Source: Ephemerocybe angulata | Lineage: Eukaryota; Basidiomycota; Agaricomycetes; Agaricales; Psathyrellaceae | Length of the DNA stretch: 64,000 nt | Direction: 5' to 3' | Assembly (NCBI GenBank): GCA_013368325.1 | Contig: JAACJK010000110.1 | Coordinates: 682,001 to 746,000 of the forward strand | In this document: one piece after another, positions 49,613 through 64,000 of the stretch | How the letters are laid out: every line of letters begins with the position of its first letter | How positions within the stretch are numbered: the first letter of the stretch is position 1 | The notes under the pieces: model-generated | Told to the model about the DNA's origin: nothing | The model's database searches: none | The model's input: the letters and a program-made list of their open reading frames with translations, nothing else | Position numbers and translations under genes: made by a program

Positions 49613-50172
49613 TTAGCGCGGAGTGCTGTTTTCGAAACGGCCACGACGCACCAGAATTAACAAAGAACTTCTTCTTCTCCCGTAATGCAGACCTATTAAA
49701 AATCCGAGTTTCTCGGAAGGGGTATCGAGGTGTCGCGGTGGTTGGGACGAAAAGACCAACACCGTGCGGCTGCCGGCGCCACTCGACGCGTTCGTCACAT
49801 GACCGAGGCCACAGCACGTATACAAAGCCAAACACCACCAGAATATTCCGAGAAATCCATCAAACATTGCTTGCATTCCACATTTATCAGATCGTCGCTC
49901 TGCTCGGCGCAGAACCGCGCTTGGCGCCAGTAGCCGGTTCCTCCTGGGCGGCGGCGACTCTCGAACCTCGGACTACGGCATCGAGAAGTCTTGAGCAACG
50001 TTCACGCCGAGCCTACCAGCTTTCTGGAACGATCACCAGAGTCTTCCAGGAGCTCGTCTTGTGCCGTATCCTTGGGCTCAGAAGCTCGAGCTGGGGAGCT
50101 GGGTCTCCCTGACAAATCGCCGTCATCGTTTTGGCTGTCAATGGTTATCAAATAATCAAACCTATCAGACAT
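49613..50172 (-). CDS. Possible single-pass membrane protein, unidentified
   Basis: A two-exon reading (50172-50017, 49972-49613; 44-base intron) gives 171 residues: an acidic N-terminus (MSDRFDYLITIDSQNDDGDL), an Arg-rich middle, and one strong hydrophobic segment (MFDGFLGIFWWCLALYTCC). No family recognised. Its stop is only 30 bases before the TPX2 start on the same strand, leaving no room for a separate promoter, which weakens the model. The true gene may be shorter or absent. Confidence 0.28.
49786..49791. promoter_or_regulatory. MCB-like ACGCGT site upstream of TPX2
   Basis: ACGCGT, the MluI cell-cycle box bound by MBF-type factors in fungi, lies about 204 bases upstream of the TPX2 start. 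A cell-cycle-regulated spindle gene would be a sensible target; one hexamer alone is weak evidence. Confidence 0.3.
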
Positions 50173-52864
50173 CCCTGTTCTATCCTTGGAAAAATCGTGG
50201 CGTTCAGTGCACCCGATTCTGGGCATATGATCAACTTCTGGGCAGCAAAACTGAGCTGGCTTGATCGACTCGTCTTTGGCTCGACAGACCTGGAATAACA
50301 CGCGTTGTAGCGAAGCACAGCGTTCCAGCAGAACTCGCCCGAAAATACGCAGCGTATTTACCTATCTCTTGTCCGACCGTGTAGTCCAGGAATAGCGAAA
50401 GCTGCCTCAGGTTGTATTAAGCTTTACACCGGATTTTTGGCTCGCCAGTTGCCCACCGCCTCTATCGGTGCGCCGCGGTCCAGCAGGTTCGGGCAGAACT
50501 CAGGTTCGGATATGGCCAGTCGTCGACCATTTCTTTTGCAGGCGTCATGCTATGCTTTGAGACTCTCCTCTCGGCTTCTCTTGAAGATGCAACCTACTAC
50601 TTCACACATCATGGCACGATCCCTTGGCTCTGTGGCCTTCCGTCCTTCTGCTCTAATCCGACCGTCTATAAACTTTCTCGACGAAAATTGCACCCATTCG
50701 AGCGTAAGTTACTTCTCTACGCTTCGCGTTCCTCGCCTCTGGAAAATCCCGGCTTCCTTGCGCTTATTTCAGGCTCATTTGGTCGACTCGGTTCTTGGTT
50801 CGCCCCACTTCAGTCTACCCCACCGCGAAACAAACGCGGTGGGGCTTTACGGCGTTGCTACTTATATGAAATGACGCATTGAATCGATGCCTGCCATATT
50901 CGTACACAATTTTATCGTCGCCTGCCGATGCTTCGAGCAGTGGAAGTTCTTCACTCTCTTCCAGTTCTCCGGAAGGATTCTAGGAACCACCTTCCTGATA
51001 TTTCAAACTCAACGGAGCTCTCAATTTATCTGCGTCCAACATCCACCGTGCTCTGCCCTCCCGTGCTTTGCTCCAGCCGTTGTCCTCGGGTAATCATGTT
51101 TCCCTGCGAACCCCCACCTCGTTGACCTGCCGAATAAACAAGCAGCCTGCCGTCTCCCTCCAAGGCCTAGACCCCCTAACGTTACAACTCACAACAAAGA
51201 GAACCGCGGTATACTCCAACCCTCCACACCCCACTGTCGTCATAGCCATGCAACAGGCCAGCCCAAGATCCCACATGCGCAAAGGCACCAATCGCATCTG
51301 ACACTTCAGACATGCAACTTTCCTTTTACGCGCTGCGCGTGGCTTGACCTTTGATACCACCGAGCCTCGTTGCACTCCCATATCCGCGCAAAATGCAGTT
51401 TTTTTTCTTTCTCTTTTCGCTTTGAACATACCCTTTCGGCCACGACGATATCATACCCTGTATGTAGAAAATGCTTTCATTCTTTCCGGCCTCCCGGAGT
51501 ATTTGGGCGAAATTGAATACTATGAACGGGTCTTCCTTCCGACCAACCGAGCGACCACCTCCTTCAGGTCTTCTCCTCCACAGCATTTCATAATGCCCAT
51601 ATTCATATTCATTTCGGCGACTTGAATCAACGCACGCGCACATAAACCGTAAGTAATAGGAACGAACGAAAACATACCAGGTCAAAAACACAAAAGCCCG
51701 CGAATAGGATACGAAAGCGCCCTACTACCCGAAGAGTCAAAGCCTTTAGCGCCCGGCTCGAGGATCCCGTCAAAAAGATTACGCTTACTACGCCTTTTCT
51801 TTCGGGCTTTATAATGACAGCATTTCTACTTATTTTTCTCCTAGGGGCATCCTTATCTACCTCGCTCATGCTTGATAACCCTCCTTCAGCCACCGCGTAT
51901 AGGTACGCGCGCAAAGAAACATTGAAACACGGGCCGGAAGACCTGCCGAGAAGCGCTGAACGCTCGGATGCGCTATGAACTTATTCCCAAGCATGCCACG
52001 GAGCACCTACATTCAGGCATTCCCCTCCCACTCCCTCTGATCCCAGAACCACAGATACCTCCAACCCACCTCCGAAATTAGACCCAAATGTCATAACCAA
52101 TTCATATTAGCGTAATGGGTAAGTGTGGTGGGCAACGGGCAAGCAAACATCAGGCTGTCTGCTCCTCTTAATCTTGAAATCACCCGGGCGGGGGGAGACC
52201 AGCGGCACGGATCATAGCACATTATCATCATGCTTCACGCTGCTCGTCGACGCACCGCGGCCTCTTTTTTTCTCACCGCTGCGAAAGAAAGGGAGTCGAT
52301 CGCCGTTATCGATGGATAAGCCTGTTCGACGTCGTGCAGCGGTCGCGATAAGATGCGCTTAGGCCACGGAGGACGGGATTGTGGACCCGGCTGCAATGGC
52401 ACGCAGCAGCCTCAGGGGAACGAGGCATCGTTCTTCGTACGATCCGGCAGGGGTGAGTAGCAATATGTGGAGAAATTGAACCTTCTATCCCCGTCCGACG
52501 GTAGAACACCTACCGACATCGTGCGTTTGTTGACCTCGGAGGCGGATGAGCCACCGACATGGCGTAAGACCATCAACGTTCGGAACGAACAGGAACTCGA
52601 GGAGACAATTGGGCCGTTAGCGATATCTCTCCGTGCCTCGTAACATCGTGCATCACAAATTCAGCTGGTTCAGGTGCAAACACACAACCTGAAAGGACCA
52701 ATTCCCAATGCGACATCGCTCGCAACCTGGTTCGGCTGAGTTGCGATTTGCGATTTGCGATCGAGGATGTTGCGCCATCCGCATCATTTCTCTGTTCCGT
52801 CCACCACTCACTCATACATGACATCCGCACGACGATCCGCTTCATATGCCGGAAAGGCACAGAC
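50173..52864. other. Gene-free stretch
   Basis: No supported gene. Frames of 80-145 codons occur on both strands without known domains or clear splice structure. Confidence 0.4.
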
Positions 52865-54365
52865 CTACACGATCTCGAGGGGGTGTTGATCCTTCTGACT
52901 GACGACGACCTCGACATCAGCCAACCCCTCGTCTTTGCACTCTTGGCTCCCCAACTCGTTCCTCAGCTTCTCCGCCAAAACGGGAAGATACCCGCGTTCG
53001 GTATTTGTGTGACCGCCTGGAGTTAAGCGCAAAGAGTAGTATGAGCTGGGATTAGCCCCAGATTCAAAACCCATGACTTGAAAGCCCACTCACAAAGGAC
53101 GACGTTTTTCCCCTCAGCGACCGCAGCCAGGACTTCATGCTGGGGGTTTTAGAGTCGACTGATTTAATATAACACGGACATGACAATGCCGAGAAGACTT
53201 ACATGGGACATCTCCCCAGTGAAGTAGACATCTGCTTTCGTCCCTAACAGCATGGATCCTCCGGATCCCGCACAGATGGCGATAGTCCGCACCGACCATG
53301 GCGAGGATGATCGGTCCTGTCCTGCCTCAACAGGCTCTTCTACTTGTTCCGCGTAACCAACCTGGACTATGAAAGGAAGGCCAAACGGAACAGCAACCCG
53401 AGCGTAGGTTCGAAGGGGATCATAAAGTCCCAGTCACGAAGGCAGGCGGATTGAAAGAATAAAGGAAGTCAGACAGTCAGTTGACGCACACGATCAGGTC
53501 AAAGGGGATGTGTAGAGCTCACGGTGAGTTAGCTTGAGGTGGGCCTTGATCCTTCTTTCCAGCTCGCGCATGTCGATGGGCTGGTTTAGAGTAACAAGCC
53601 TTCCTTCGGCACCTTCAGAGTCCCCAGTTGCATTTAGCTTTTGTCCGGCGAGTGGTTCGATGACACCATCCTTAGCGCCGGACAATAGACCCTGCGCAAG
53701 CCAGTCGTTGATCCCTCCCCAGACGGAGTCCAAGGCGGTATGGGGGCTATAGACGGAGATCCCTTCCGCGGCGCAAGTAAGCAATGACCGCTGGAGAGGA
53801 TTGGCCAGAGTCAAGGACTGGAGCCCCTTGAAAATGGTCGGGTGGTACGCGACAATCACTGAAGTCTCTTTCGCGACCGCTTCCGAGAGAACAGCAGTCG
53901 TAAGGCTAGAGGTACGTAGCACGGAAACAAGAGAGTTTCCATCTAATCAGCGAGGGGGTTCTAACGGATTGATGAAGCGAAAGGTTAACACTCACTCGAT
54001 CGTCAAGAGCACGCGGTTCCTGCCAGGCCGCTGAACCGGGGATTCTACACACAGAGAAGGTTGTGCATCGCGTTGATGAGGAGGATATAGCAGTATAGCA
54101 AGGCATCTACTAACCCAGTAGCAAGCCAACCTAGTTCAACGAGAAGCAGAACGACCCCAGCGTCACCGTCAGCGAAGGTCTCCAAAGTAATTCTGCGGCC
54201 ACACGCACTCCGACTGCCAACGGCTGGCAGTACTCCTTGGCGGTGACGCACACAAAGAAGCAAAACTGGATTCTAACTAACATTGTCCCATTTCTCTGCA
54301 AGCCGGAGCGGAGCAATGCGTTCCATTGCTCTGCTAACCGATTTCAACAGCGTGTTGCTGGCCAT
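52865..54365 (-). CDS. NIF3 family protein (GTP cyclohydrolase I type 2-like)
   Basis: Seven exons (54365-54282, 54130-54115, 54044-53996, 53905-53523, 53366-53203, 53139-53094, 53016-52865) close in frame to 297 residues. NIF3 proteins are conserved dimetal proteins of uncertain cellular role. Motifs: the N-terminal APLRLAEKWDNVGLLLESP, the metal-binding VAYHPTIFKG, YSPHTALDSVWGGINDWLAQ, AICAGSGGSML, GEMSHHEVLAA, and GHTNTERGY with the second metal-binding His and Glu. Length is within the family range (about 260-380). Exon 2 is a 16-base micro-exon encoding the VGLLL stretch. The intron before exon 5 also contains an open frame continuous with exon 5, but no usable AG lies upstream of it. 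Confidence 0.93.
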
Positions 54366-57300
54366 GATTGTATGATAACCTTCACGAGAGCGCGTTTGGA
54401 GCTGAGCAGTTCCGGACCCTGAGCTAGAGTCGTTCGAGTGCCGAATTTGACGTTTCGCGTGAAAATCGAACTTGGGACCAGCAAGCGTGATCGTGGTTAG
54501 AAGCAAAGCGACGCGCGCAGAACGCCGAGCGCTTGTCCAACCGTGCGGTAAAGTGCGATCAATTTTGATCAGAACATCCCAGCAATCGTCACCAGAAGGG
54601 CTCGGAAGGCTCAGAAGTGACCGTTTCTCCGAATGCCCTACCAGAGCCTAGGTAGAAGAAAACAGAGAGAGGAAGATAGATCCTTCTAATCGAACTTTCA
54701 CTGTGTGCAATGCAGAGAGAACCAAGAGATTGGCGCCGTTTGTGTAAGCTTTTGAGACAGGAACCGGTTCGCCTGCAATGTCGTAAAATCACAGTCAGGC
54801 CAGATGCTTTATAGTTACAACGGGGTAGATAAGAAGTGCTTAAACCTCGCAATAGAGCCTTGTAGGCGACATCGAAGGCCGACGAACCATAGGCAGCCAG
54901 CCGTAGGGATACGTCCTGCTCACAAAGGATGATGAATTAAACGGTTACGGTAAGCGCCTATTCAGCAATGTGGAGCCGCCAGTTTGGCGCTGGACGGGAA
55001 CCTTCGCAAACCACACCAGGCAGAATTACACACCCTGTCACCTCACCCTTCCATGATAAAGTTCCTTCAAAAAAAGGATGGAAGAGTGCGTACCAAACAC
55101 CCGGGCCTGATTTACTGCATCGGTGTACTCCGCCTTTTAATTGCGACTTAGTGGCTTGTCACTTTGTGTCGCTTCTCCTTCTGAATGTGGTTAGAAATCA
55201 AAGAAGGTCGAGGCGAAGGGTGAAGTAAAGGCAGGGGAACGAGGCGAGTCGTGATCAACTCACTTTTCTTATCTTCCCTGAGACCGCCACAGAATTTGAC
55301 ATAACCTTTCCCCGGATTCCAAGTCAGGCTGGAGTGCTATTAGACAGGCTGTCCCCGGTATCACATTAAAAACCTGGGAGGTAGATAGCACACCTTTACT
55401 GTGCGTCTTCTGACAATATTCTCTCGATCTGCGGCTCCCCGGTATCCGACAGGTAGGCTCCCGTTCACGCCACCGTCTCTCTGCAACCTCCATGACGGAG
55501 CGACTATGGGTGTGGCCCGAGACAGGAATCAAAGGCTCCACGATTTCCTGGGTTGCCGTCACGTAGGTCGCCGCCCAATGCATAGTCAGGTAGTTGGCAA
55601 AGTCAGATGCAGTTAAGGGGGACGCCACCATCCACCTCGGGTAAACGATTGCATGTTCATTCACGAAAATCCTGTTCCTGTTTGCCTCAAAGAAGCAGAT
55701 AACAACCTCCACCTCAAAGGAACAAGCGAGCCTAAGACCAACCTGTTCCCAGAACCAGTTTAGCCGACTGAACGAACGTAAGCCCAGACCTCCGGCGACA
55801 GAAGTCCACCTTCTGAGTCGCCTTACTCAAAAACGTCCTCAACGCACCGGAATGTTCCTTGTCCACGATGGCCATTGAACAAGCAAGTCAAGTGTGAAGA
55901 GCGTGCTTAAAAGACCAGACCTGCCCTCTGCACAAATCACATCTTCGGCTAACCTTATACACGCTCTTCCTTTCGGCAAAACCAATCCCCAAGACCTCAT
56001 GTCCGGCGGAAAGCGTTTAATCTAAAATTTCCCCAGCCTTCAACAAGAAAGGAAAAAAAAGTTGCCTTGCCTTGCTTTCCGTTAGCTTTCCGTGGGGCAC
56101 CGGGTATTAAAGAAACGACCTGCTCACGAGTCACTGGCACTAGCGCTGGCCCATGGTTCTGGGCGCCTAGACCTCCGAGTACCAGGGCGTCTCACGACCA
56201 GCCATACCCGGTCCGACATTTCATTTCCTCGCAACGCAGCATTCATCCAGGCGTTCATCCAGGCATCGAAGACCAAGGAGACTTCACAGGCGCAGCAAAA
56301 GGTAAAAGTCAACCACCTCCTGCGTCACTCGTTCCTGGAAATGGGCGACGTCTGCGAATCGCGGGAAGACCAAGCTCTGGCAACGTGGTGGTGTTGAACC
56401 TTAGATGGTTCGCCCGTACATTCCTTCTTTCCACTAGTAGTGAGTGGAGCTTGACTTGGCATGACCAAAGAAAGTCCCCAAGCTAAACAGCCGCCCATCC
56501 AAACCCAGCCTCGAGCTCGCTCGCTCACTTGCTCGCATATCTCCGTATACCACTGTCTCGGAGAGGGCTAACGAAATTAGCTTCGTGCAGCACCCACGAA
56601 CCTTTCGCCCTCTTCAATGAAACTTCCCTGGGACCCAGATGCGTGGTTTGGATAGGCACGGCGGAGAAACAGCAGAAAACAGAAAGAGTGAAGAGAAGAA
56701 GAACCCACCCACCTTACGTTACAATGCTATGTCTTGCGATCCAGATTCCAGAACGATAGCTGGATTTCAAACCTCCAAGGGCTTCTTCGCCACCTCATGT
56801 GACGGGATGCCGGCTCCCAGCACGGGTACGTAACCCTCATTGTCCTGCCATTTTTATGAGGCATGCAACAGCAACGATAGTCAGCGGCGAACTGAGGTTT
56901 GAAGTAACGGTGTATCGATTGCATAAATCTATCATCTCCTCGAATCAGAATCAGCAAATGGTGACACCCGGGGAAGGGATGTACATACGGCGATCGAGCG
57001 ACGCACGGACAAACGTCGATTTCGCGACCGTGACGGAGTTGGGAGTTATCTTCTGGAGATAATCAATCCTATCTCGACATACGGCATCGCCGTACGGCAG
57101 AATCGATCCACCCATTCCCAATCGTACTGACCTACCTGGATAGCAAGACGATTCGCCGGAGATGCATGGAGCCTGGAAGCAGAAGCCCATACATGCCACA
57201 GAAGGACGACGACAGCATCAGCATGATCACAACCTATGTCGAAATTGTGAACAGAACAGAACAGAATTCGGCAAGGAAGAGCAGGAAGAGCAGAAGTTCG

Positions 57301-59032
57301 TTGTTCACCGAACGAAATCTGCGCAAATACGTTCAATCAGCTTCTAGCCAGCCACACCGAAGCACAGAACTGCATAACCGCACCTTGGCGTTCCAGCCAA
57401 ACCGATCGCCCTCTCCATCCAAGCCAACCCAGAGCAAAGCTCACGAAGCATCTCGTCCCACCCGTCAGTGGAGCGATACACCTCACCCATGCCGTCAAAC
57501 CAACACAAACCTGTTACGCCACACCGCAACCCCTCCGATCCCTCTCCCACCGCATCCCAATCTCAAATAAAAAGATTTCCTCGCGTCCCCATCGCGGGGC
57601 GCCCGCCACCAACCAACTTCAACATCAAAACCTTCTGTGACTGCCAATCCGTCCACCTCTATACCCGGCACTCGAACCAACTCACCTCCAGAGTCAGCCT
57701 CCCGTCCGTCCGACGACTCTCCGGACCCCGTGCAGGCACGCTCACCCATGCGTCCTGATGCAAATCAACAAACGCAAAAACTTTCCCTTGCAGGCGGCGG
57801 TGGCAGGACAGACAGTCCGTCACTCCGGCACAGCAATGGGATTTCAGTTCATATGGCCCCTTCCATATCGCACTGAGCAGCAACGTCCGAGTCGCACGCC
57901 AGATGCCAATTAAGATGGCACACGGTTAGACAGACGATTAGCCAGACAGATAGACAGACACAGGAACGACCGACCATCCGTCGCAGATCGACGCCCGGTA
58001 AGTCATGCATGCAACATGACCGTGTCCTCCCGTGCTTCTTTCCCAATCTCTCCCTCCTCCGACACGGTCCTCTCTTATCTCTTGGCCGCGATAAGATAGA
58101 TAGATGCCTACCAAAGGTTCAAACTCATGTCAGCGATGTGGCGAGCGAAGAACAACGAACGAACGGCGATCGGTGCCTTGTAAGATCAAAACGACGTACG
58201 ATCGAGTGCATGCGTGCGGATTGGATGGGCCAAGGTAGGCTGCGGTGAGCGTTGCTGCTGTAAGAGCTCCATCGATCGACACAGTCTTCCCGTTTTTACG
58301 GGAACCAGTGACCTGTGGGATGTCCGATCTTCTTGGCCCGACGTGAAGTGTCACTGTCATTGGAGCAAGGAAGATGAGAAGTTTTGAAGAACTCCCGCGG
58401 CGATCTTCAATACACGGCCCTGCTCACCTCCGTCCAGGACAGAGCTGGGCGTAGCTTCACCTCTATGAGATTCGAGGGTTCTTTACGACTCTCCATTCGC
58501 CCGGTCCTGGGTCACCCTCACCCGGCAAAAGGGTGCAGCAAAACATCACATGGAAGCCTGACACGCCCAGCCGCAGTCGTGACGTTAAACGCCCAGCTCT
58601 CAACCTCCGCTCACCTCCCAAAACCACACACTCCCCATAAACGAACCACCCATCCCCACTCAACACATCCAGAGCACAGCACAGCACACAGCAGCAGCAG
58701 CACACCGCACAAAACCCTGCCTCGCCTCCGCACACCTCGCGGGTACACGACATGACGGAGCGAACCAACCACCGCGCATCCTCAGCCAAACCCCATCCCC
58801 ATCCTGAACGTTGAACCTTAGCCTATGTCATAACCAGGTCATAACCCACGCAATCAATCCAGCGCCACACCCTCTGCGGCATCCCCAAAAAAGGGACAAA
58901 GCTAAAAGCGCAAAGATGAGAGGAAGCGCAAAGATCGCAACACACGTCGCAACTTGAAGGAAGAGTAGGAAGTCAAGACCCCAGAACCTGAACGACCTGA
59001 AAAAAATGTATTCCCAATCTAAACCACCACGT
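54366..59032. other. Gene-free stretch
   Basis: About 4.7 kb. A minus-strand open frame at 55269-55712 (containing MVASPLTASDFANYLTMHWA) is mildly protein-like but has no family match and its first codon is not ATG. Nothing else is supportable. Confidence 0.4.
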
Positions 59033-61442
<2,410 letters not shown>

Positions 61443-61630
61443 GGTGGTGTCGTCGTTCGAACTAGTCCAACTGTCGTCGACGGTCGTTGTCGCGCAACGT
61501 CGAGCTCCTCCGTCGGACTTTCCGGATGGTGACCGTCACAAAGTCAACGTGATGTGACGGAAGTGTGACTGAAGCACGTGGTGACTGGGGAAGGAAACGC
61601 GGGCGCGATCATTGGCGGCTTGAACTAAGT
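61443..61630. promoter_or_regulatory. Divergent promoter between complex I 49 kDa subunit and Atg27
   Basis: 188 bases separate the two start codons. It contains a palindromic CACGTG E-box at 61575-61580 and ATTGG at 61611-61615, which reads CCAAT toward the complex I gene. CCAAT/HAP complexes control respiratory genes in fungi; that this site is used is inference. Confidence 0.55.
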
Positions 61631-63185
61631 ATGCCTATGTCGTCCTCCGCTAAGAGAAAGATCCTCGTTCTCTCTATCTATGTCGTGTGCGCGCTGTTCG
61701 GTCGTGTAGCTGCACAGGAGAAGGCGTGCACCGTGCACCATGAGGGCAAATACTTCGACTTGACGGCGCTTAAATCGAGGTGCGCTAACTCTTTAAGCTC
61801 ATACATCTCCAGCGAGTTCTGGGTTGCTGCGGGATACTGAATGTGCTGCCGCGTCTAGTAAAGACTACCATCTAACTGGTACGGACGATGAGATATTCCC
61901 AATTAATGTGTGCCAGGGCGTGAAGACAGAGACGTTTGGCGTGCATGATAGCACGATAGCGGATGATCAGGTCGCGGCGTTCGTGAGGAGGGGACATGGG
62001 GACTTTGTGATCGGGTGAGTCCGTCTGCCCGCAGCCCCAATACCACTGAATCGCTCTAATTTCATGGCAGGAAGGTTAATACTACGCTGAGCGTATATAA
62101 TAAACGGCCACGGATGGTGCTTAGTGGGGGCTCCAAGTGCAAATCGGCGACGGGTGGGGATTTGGATATAAGGGCGTCGACTGTTATCGACTTTATATGC
62201 GATGCGGGGGTGTTTGGGCCGGGCCAGCCAAGGCTTGTTGCTGCATTTCCACCTGGGAACGACAAGATTGCTTGTGGCTATTATATTGAATGGAGAACTC
62301 ACGTATGTCCAACCAATCTCGAACACCGTCTGAAGACTGATCTTTGGTGCAGTACGCTTGTCCGATTTCAGAGGGAGGCTTCATCTGGTCCCTCTTCGTC
62401 TTTATCTCAGTAACGTACGCTACACCTCCCTCTCACACCAACTTCCAACTAACAGTTACATCGTATCTCTCCCCAGCGTCCTCACCCTCCTCACAGCGTA
62501 CACCGTCCTCGGAACGCTCTACAACCGCTACGTCCTCCAACTCCGCGGTATCGACCAAATCCCCCAATTCTCCATCGAAAGCATGCGATACCACTCCAGC
62601 GAAGCAATCGACTGGCTTAAGGACATCGCCGCCGGCCTCGACATCCCCGGGAGCACCAGGCCCGGTCCAGGTGCCTACGCGCGAGCCCCTTCCAGCAACG
62701 CCAGAGCCGCACCGAATCCCTACAGCCACCAAGCCCAGTCAGGAAGTGGGATTGGGATACCCGTGCACGATGAGGAAGCGAGCATGGGCTTCGCGCGCCC
62801 GCAGGCTGGGCGCAAGCCAGAGACGAATCCTGTCTCGCACCAGAGCCAGGTTATCGCTGAAACGCAGGCAGCGCAGCAGCAGCAGCAACAGCAGCAACAG
62901 CAGCAGAGGACTGGAGAGTCTCTGTCGTTTGGCGCCTCCAACAACTCCACCTTGGCACCGCTACCACCACCGCCGCAGCTTATGACGAGACCCGCGCCCA
63001 CGAAGCTGGAAGTGCGTGAGGCAACACCGGCGGAGCGGGAGTTTATGTTGGGAGAAGATGAGGAGGACGAGGAGGATGAAGATGAGGAGGAAGAGGAAGA
63101 TGATGATTCGGAGGAAGATACACCGCGAGAGGAATCTCCCCCGCAAGGACCCAACGCCAACCCCACCCCACCCAGTAAACCGTAG
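61631..63185 (+). CDS. ATG27: Autophagy-related protein 27 (MRH-domain membrane receptor)
   Basis: Five exons (61631-61779, 61859-62014, 62071-62302, 62353-62414, 62477-63185) close in frame to 435 residues. Atg27 is a type I membrane protein cycling between Golgi, vacuole and Atg9 vesicles. Residues 1-29 are a signal peptide (KRKILVLSIYVVCALFGRVAA). About 30-185 form the lumenal mannose-6-phosphate-receptor-like domain with spaced cysteines and CGYYIEWRTHYACP. About 188-213 are the membrane span (IWSLFVFISVTVLTLLTAY). The cytosolic tail is unusually long compared with yeast Atg27 (271 residues in total), with a poly-Gln tract near 333-344 and an Asp/Glu run near 392-413. The start is the first ATG of the signal-peptide frame. 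Confidence 0.85.
62875..62909 (+). repeat. CAG/CAA tract encoding poly-Gln in Atg27
   Basis: About a dozen Gln codons, mostly CAG with interspersed CAA, coding for the poly-Gln of the Atg27 tail. It is likely to vary in length between strains. Confidence 0.85.
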
Positions 63186-63411
63186 TAGAACCGCTACCCT
63201 AGCTTTGCCTGTATACCCAATATGATCATCCCTGCCCCTATTCATAGTATTCTTGTTTGTACATGCTATGCAGCAGCCTCACTCGCACGGTCAGGTGGCA
63301 GTGTCCAGTGGTGTCACAGCACCTGCTCATTTCTCTCTCTCCTCAACGAACATCCATCCATCCAACCTCGCCTCCCGACAGGCAACCTCGACAACTTCGA
63401 CACCAGCAACA
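63186..63411. other. Short intergenic region
   Basis: 3' flank of Atg27 and likely promoter of the gene starting at about 63412. Nothing else seen. Confidence 0.4.
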
Positions 63412-64000
63412 ATGGATGACGGTACGTTCCAGCATCAGCGACGCCGACGACGAGCAGTTCCCCACCTTTTTTCGGGCGTCGACCGGCACCCAGCATGCTT
63501 GCGTGCATCGTCACCGCACGCTAGCGGCTAAGCAAAGGCGACCACACCCTTCCAATTCCGAGCTCGACCACTTGGTTCAGCCTTTCAACTTATACCTACT
63601 TCTGGGAAACACGACTTGCGCCTCATCGACAGTCGCTTTTCTCTTTCATGCACCGTGCGCGTTGCCCTTGCATGCATTTTTCCGGTTCGCGCAGCTTGCA
63701 AACATACTACACTACGTGGCCCGGCACACACAAGTTCCCTACCCATACTCTTCGCCTTCGCCCTTCCAACATTCAGCGCTTCATTCAGCTACTGCTACAA
63801 AACCCTTCTTTTCCTCGCGCCCAGCACCCATGAAAAATGATGACGACCCTGACGCCTCCACCTTTATCCAGCATGGCAATCGCAAGACATGGCCCCGAGC
63901 AACGGCGGCATCGGCATCCCCTCCCACGGCGATGCCCACGGGAACGGCAACAGCGGCGCCGCGGACGATGCACAGCAGTGGAATGGCGGCGGACGCTCGC
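63412..64000 (+). CDS. Start of an unidentified gene, truncated by window edge
   Basis: Two readings are possible. In the first, ATG at 63412 with a 10-base first exon (to 63421), a GTACGT donor and a 449-base intron joins in frame to an exon starting at 63871 (after CCAG). In the second, translation starts at the ATG at 63889. Both share the same frame, APSNGGIGIPSHGDAHGNGN, a Gly/Asn-rich low-complexity N-terminus open to the end of the window. No domain is visible yet. Confidence 0.35.

Noticed and set aside
55269..55712. 147-codon minus-strand frame
   Set aside because: First codon is not ATG, no domain, and no supporting exon on either side.

Overview
This window looks like chromosomal DNA of a mushroom-forming basidiomycete (Agaricomycetes). 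Every confident gene is cut by several short GT-AG introns (about 45-120 bases), several exons are extremely short, and the gene set is eukaryotic: UTP14, delta-COP, ATP23, the complex I 49 kDa subunit, Atg27, TPX2 and a Kre9-like GPI protein. I found no bacterial operon, rRNA, tRNA, CRISPR array or intact transposon. Exon boundaries were read by hand from splice signals, and reading-frame closure was checked for every multi-exon model except the truncated ones.

Layout. 1-1432: 5' part of UTP14 (minus), running off the left edge. 1678-9011: a compact accessory block on the minus strand with an F-box gene, an OB-fold gene resembling the shieldin subunit 2 family, a second F-box gene paralogous to the first, a decayed copy of the OB-fold gene's 3' end, and a very short Sin3-type PAH protein. 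This block arose at least partly by segmental duplication. 12767-18517: delta-COP and a Gfd2/YDR514C-like DEDDh nuclease, both plus. 22433-24221: DPM3 and a dithiol glutaredoxin, both minus. 29686-31805: a Kre9/Knh1-like GPI-anchored protein and the mitochondrial protease ATP23, both minus. 31806-42878 is gene-poor, with a duplicated sequence block, one weak 170-residue ORF, a perfect hairpin and several microsatellites. 42879-43058: a TATA-driven micro-gene for a 59-residue protein with a CCHC-like knuckle. 46943-49582: a TPX2-type spindle protein. 52865-54365: a NIF3-family protein. 59033-63185: the complex I 49 kDa subunit and Atg27, divergently transcribed from a 188-base promoter. 63412-64000: the probable start of another gene, cut by the right edge.

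Function. Most identified genes are unlinked housekeeping functions: ribosome assembly, COPI traffic, dolichol-phosphate-mannose synthesis, redox, mitochondrial respiration and protein assembly, spindle, autophagy. Only the 1.7-9.0 kb block has the character of a lineage-specific region (F-box, OB-fold and PAH paralogs under turnover). The most unusual items are the OB-fold/F-box duplication with its relic, the mini-PAH protein, and the CCHC micro-protein.
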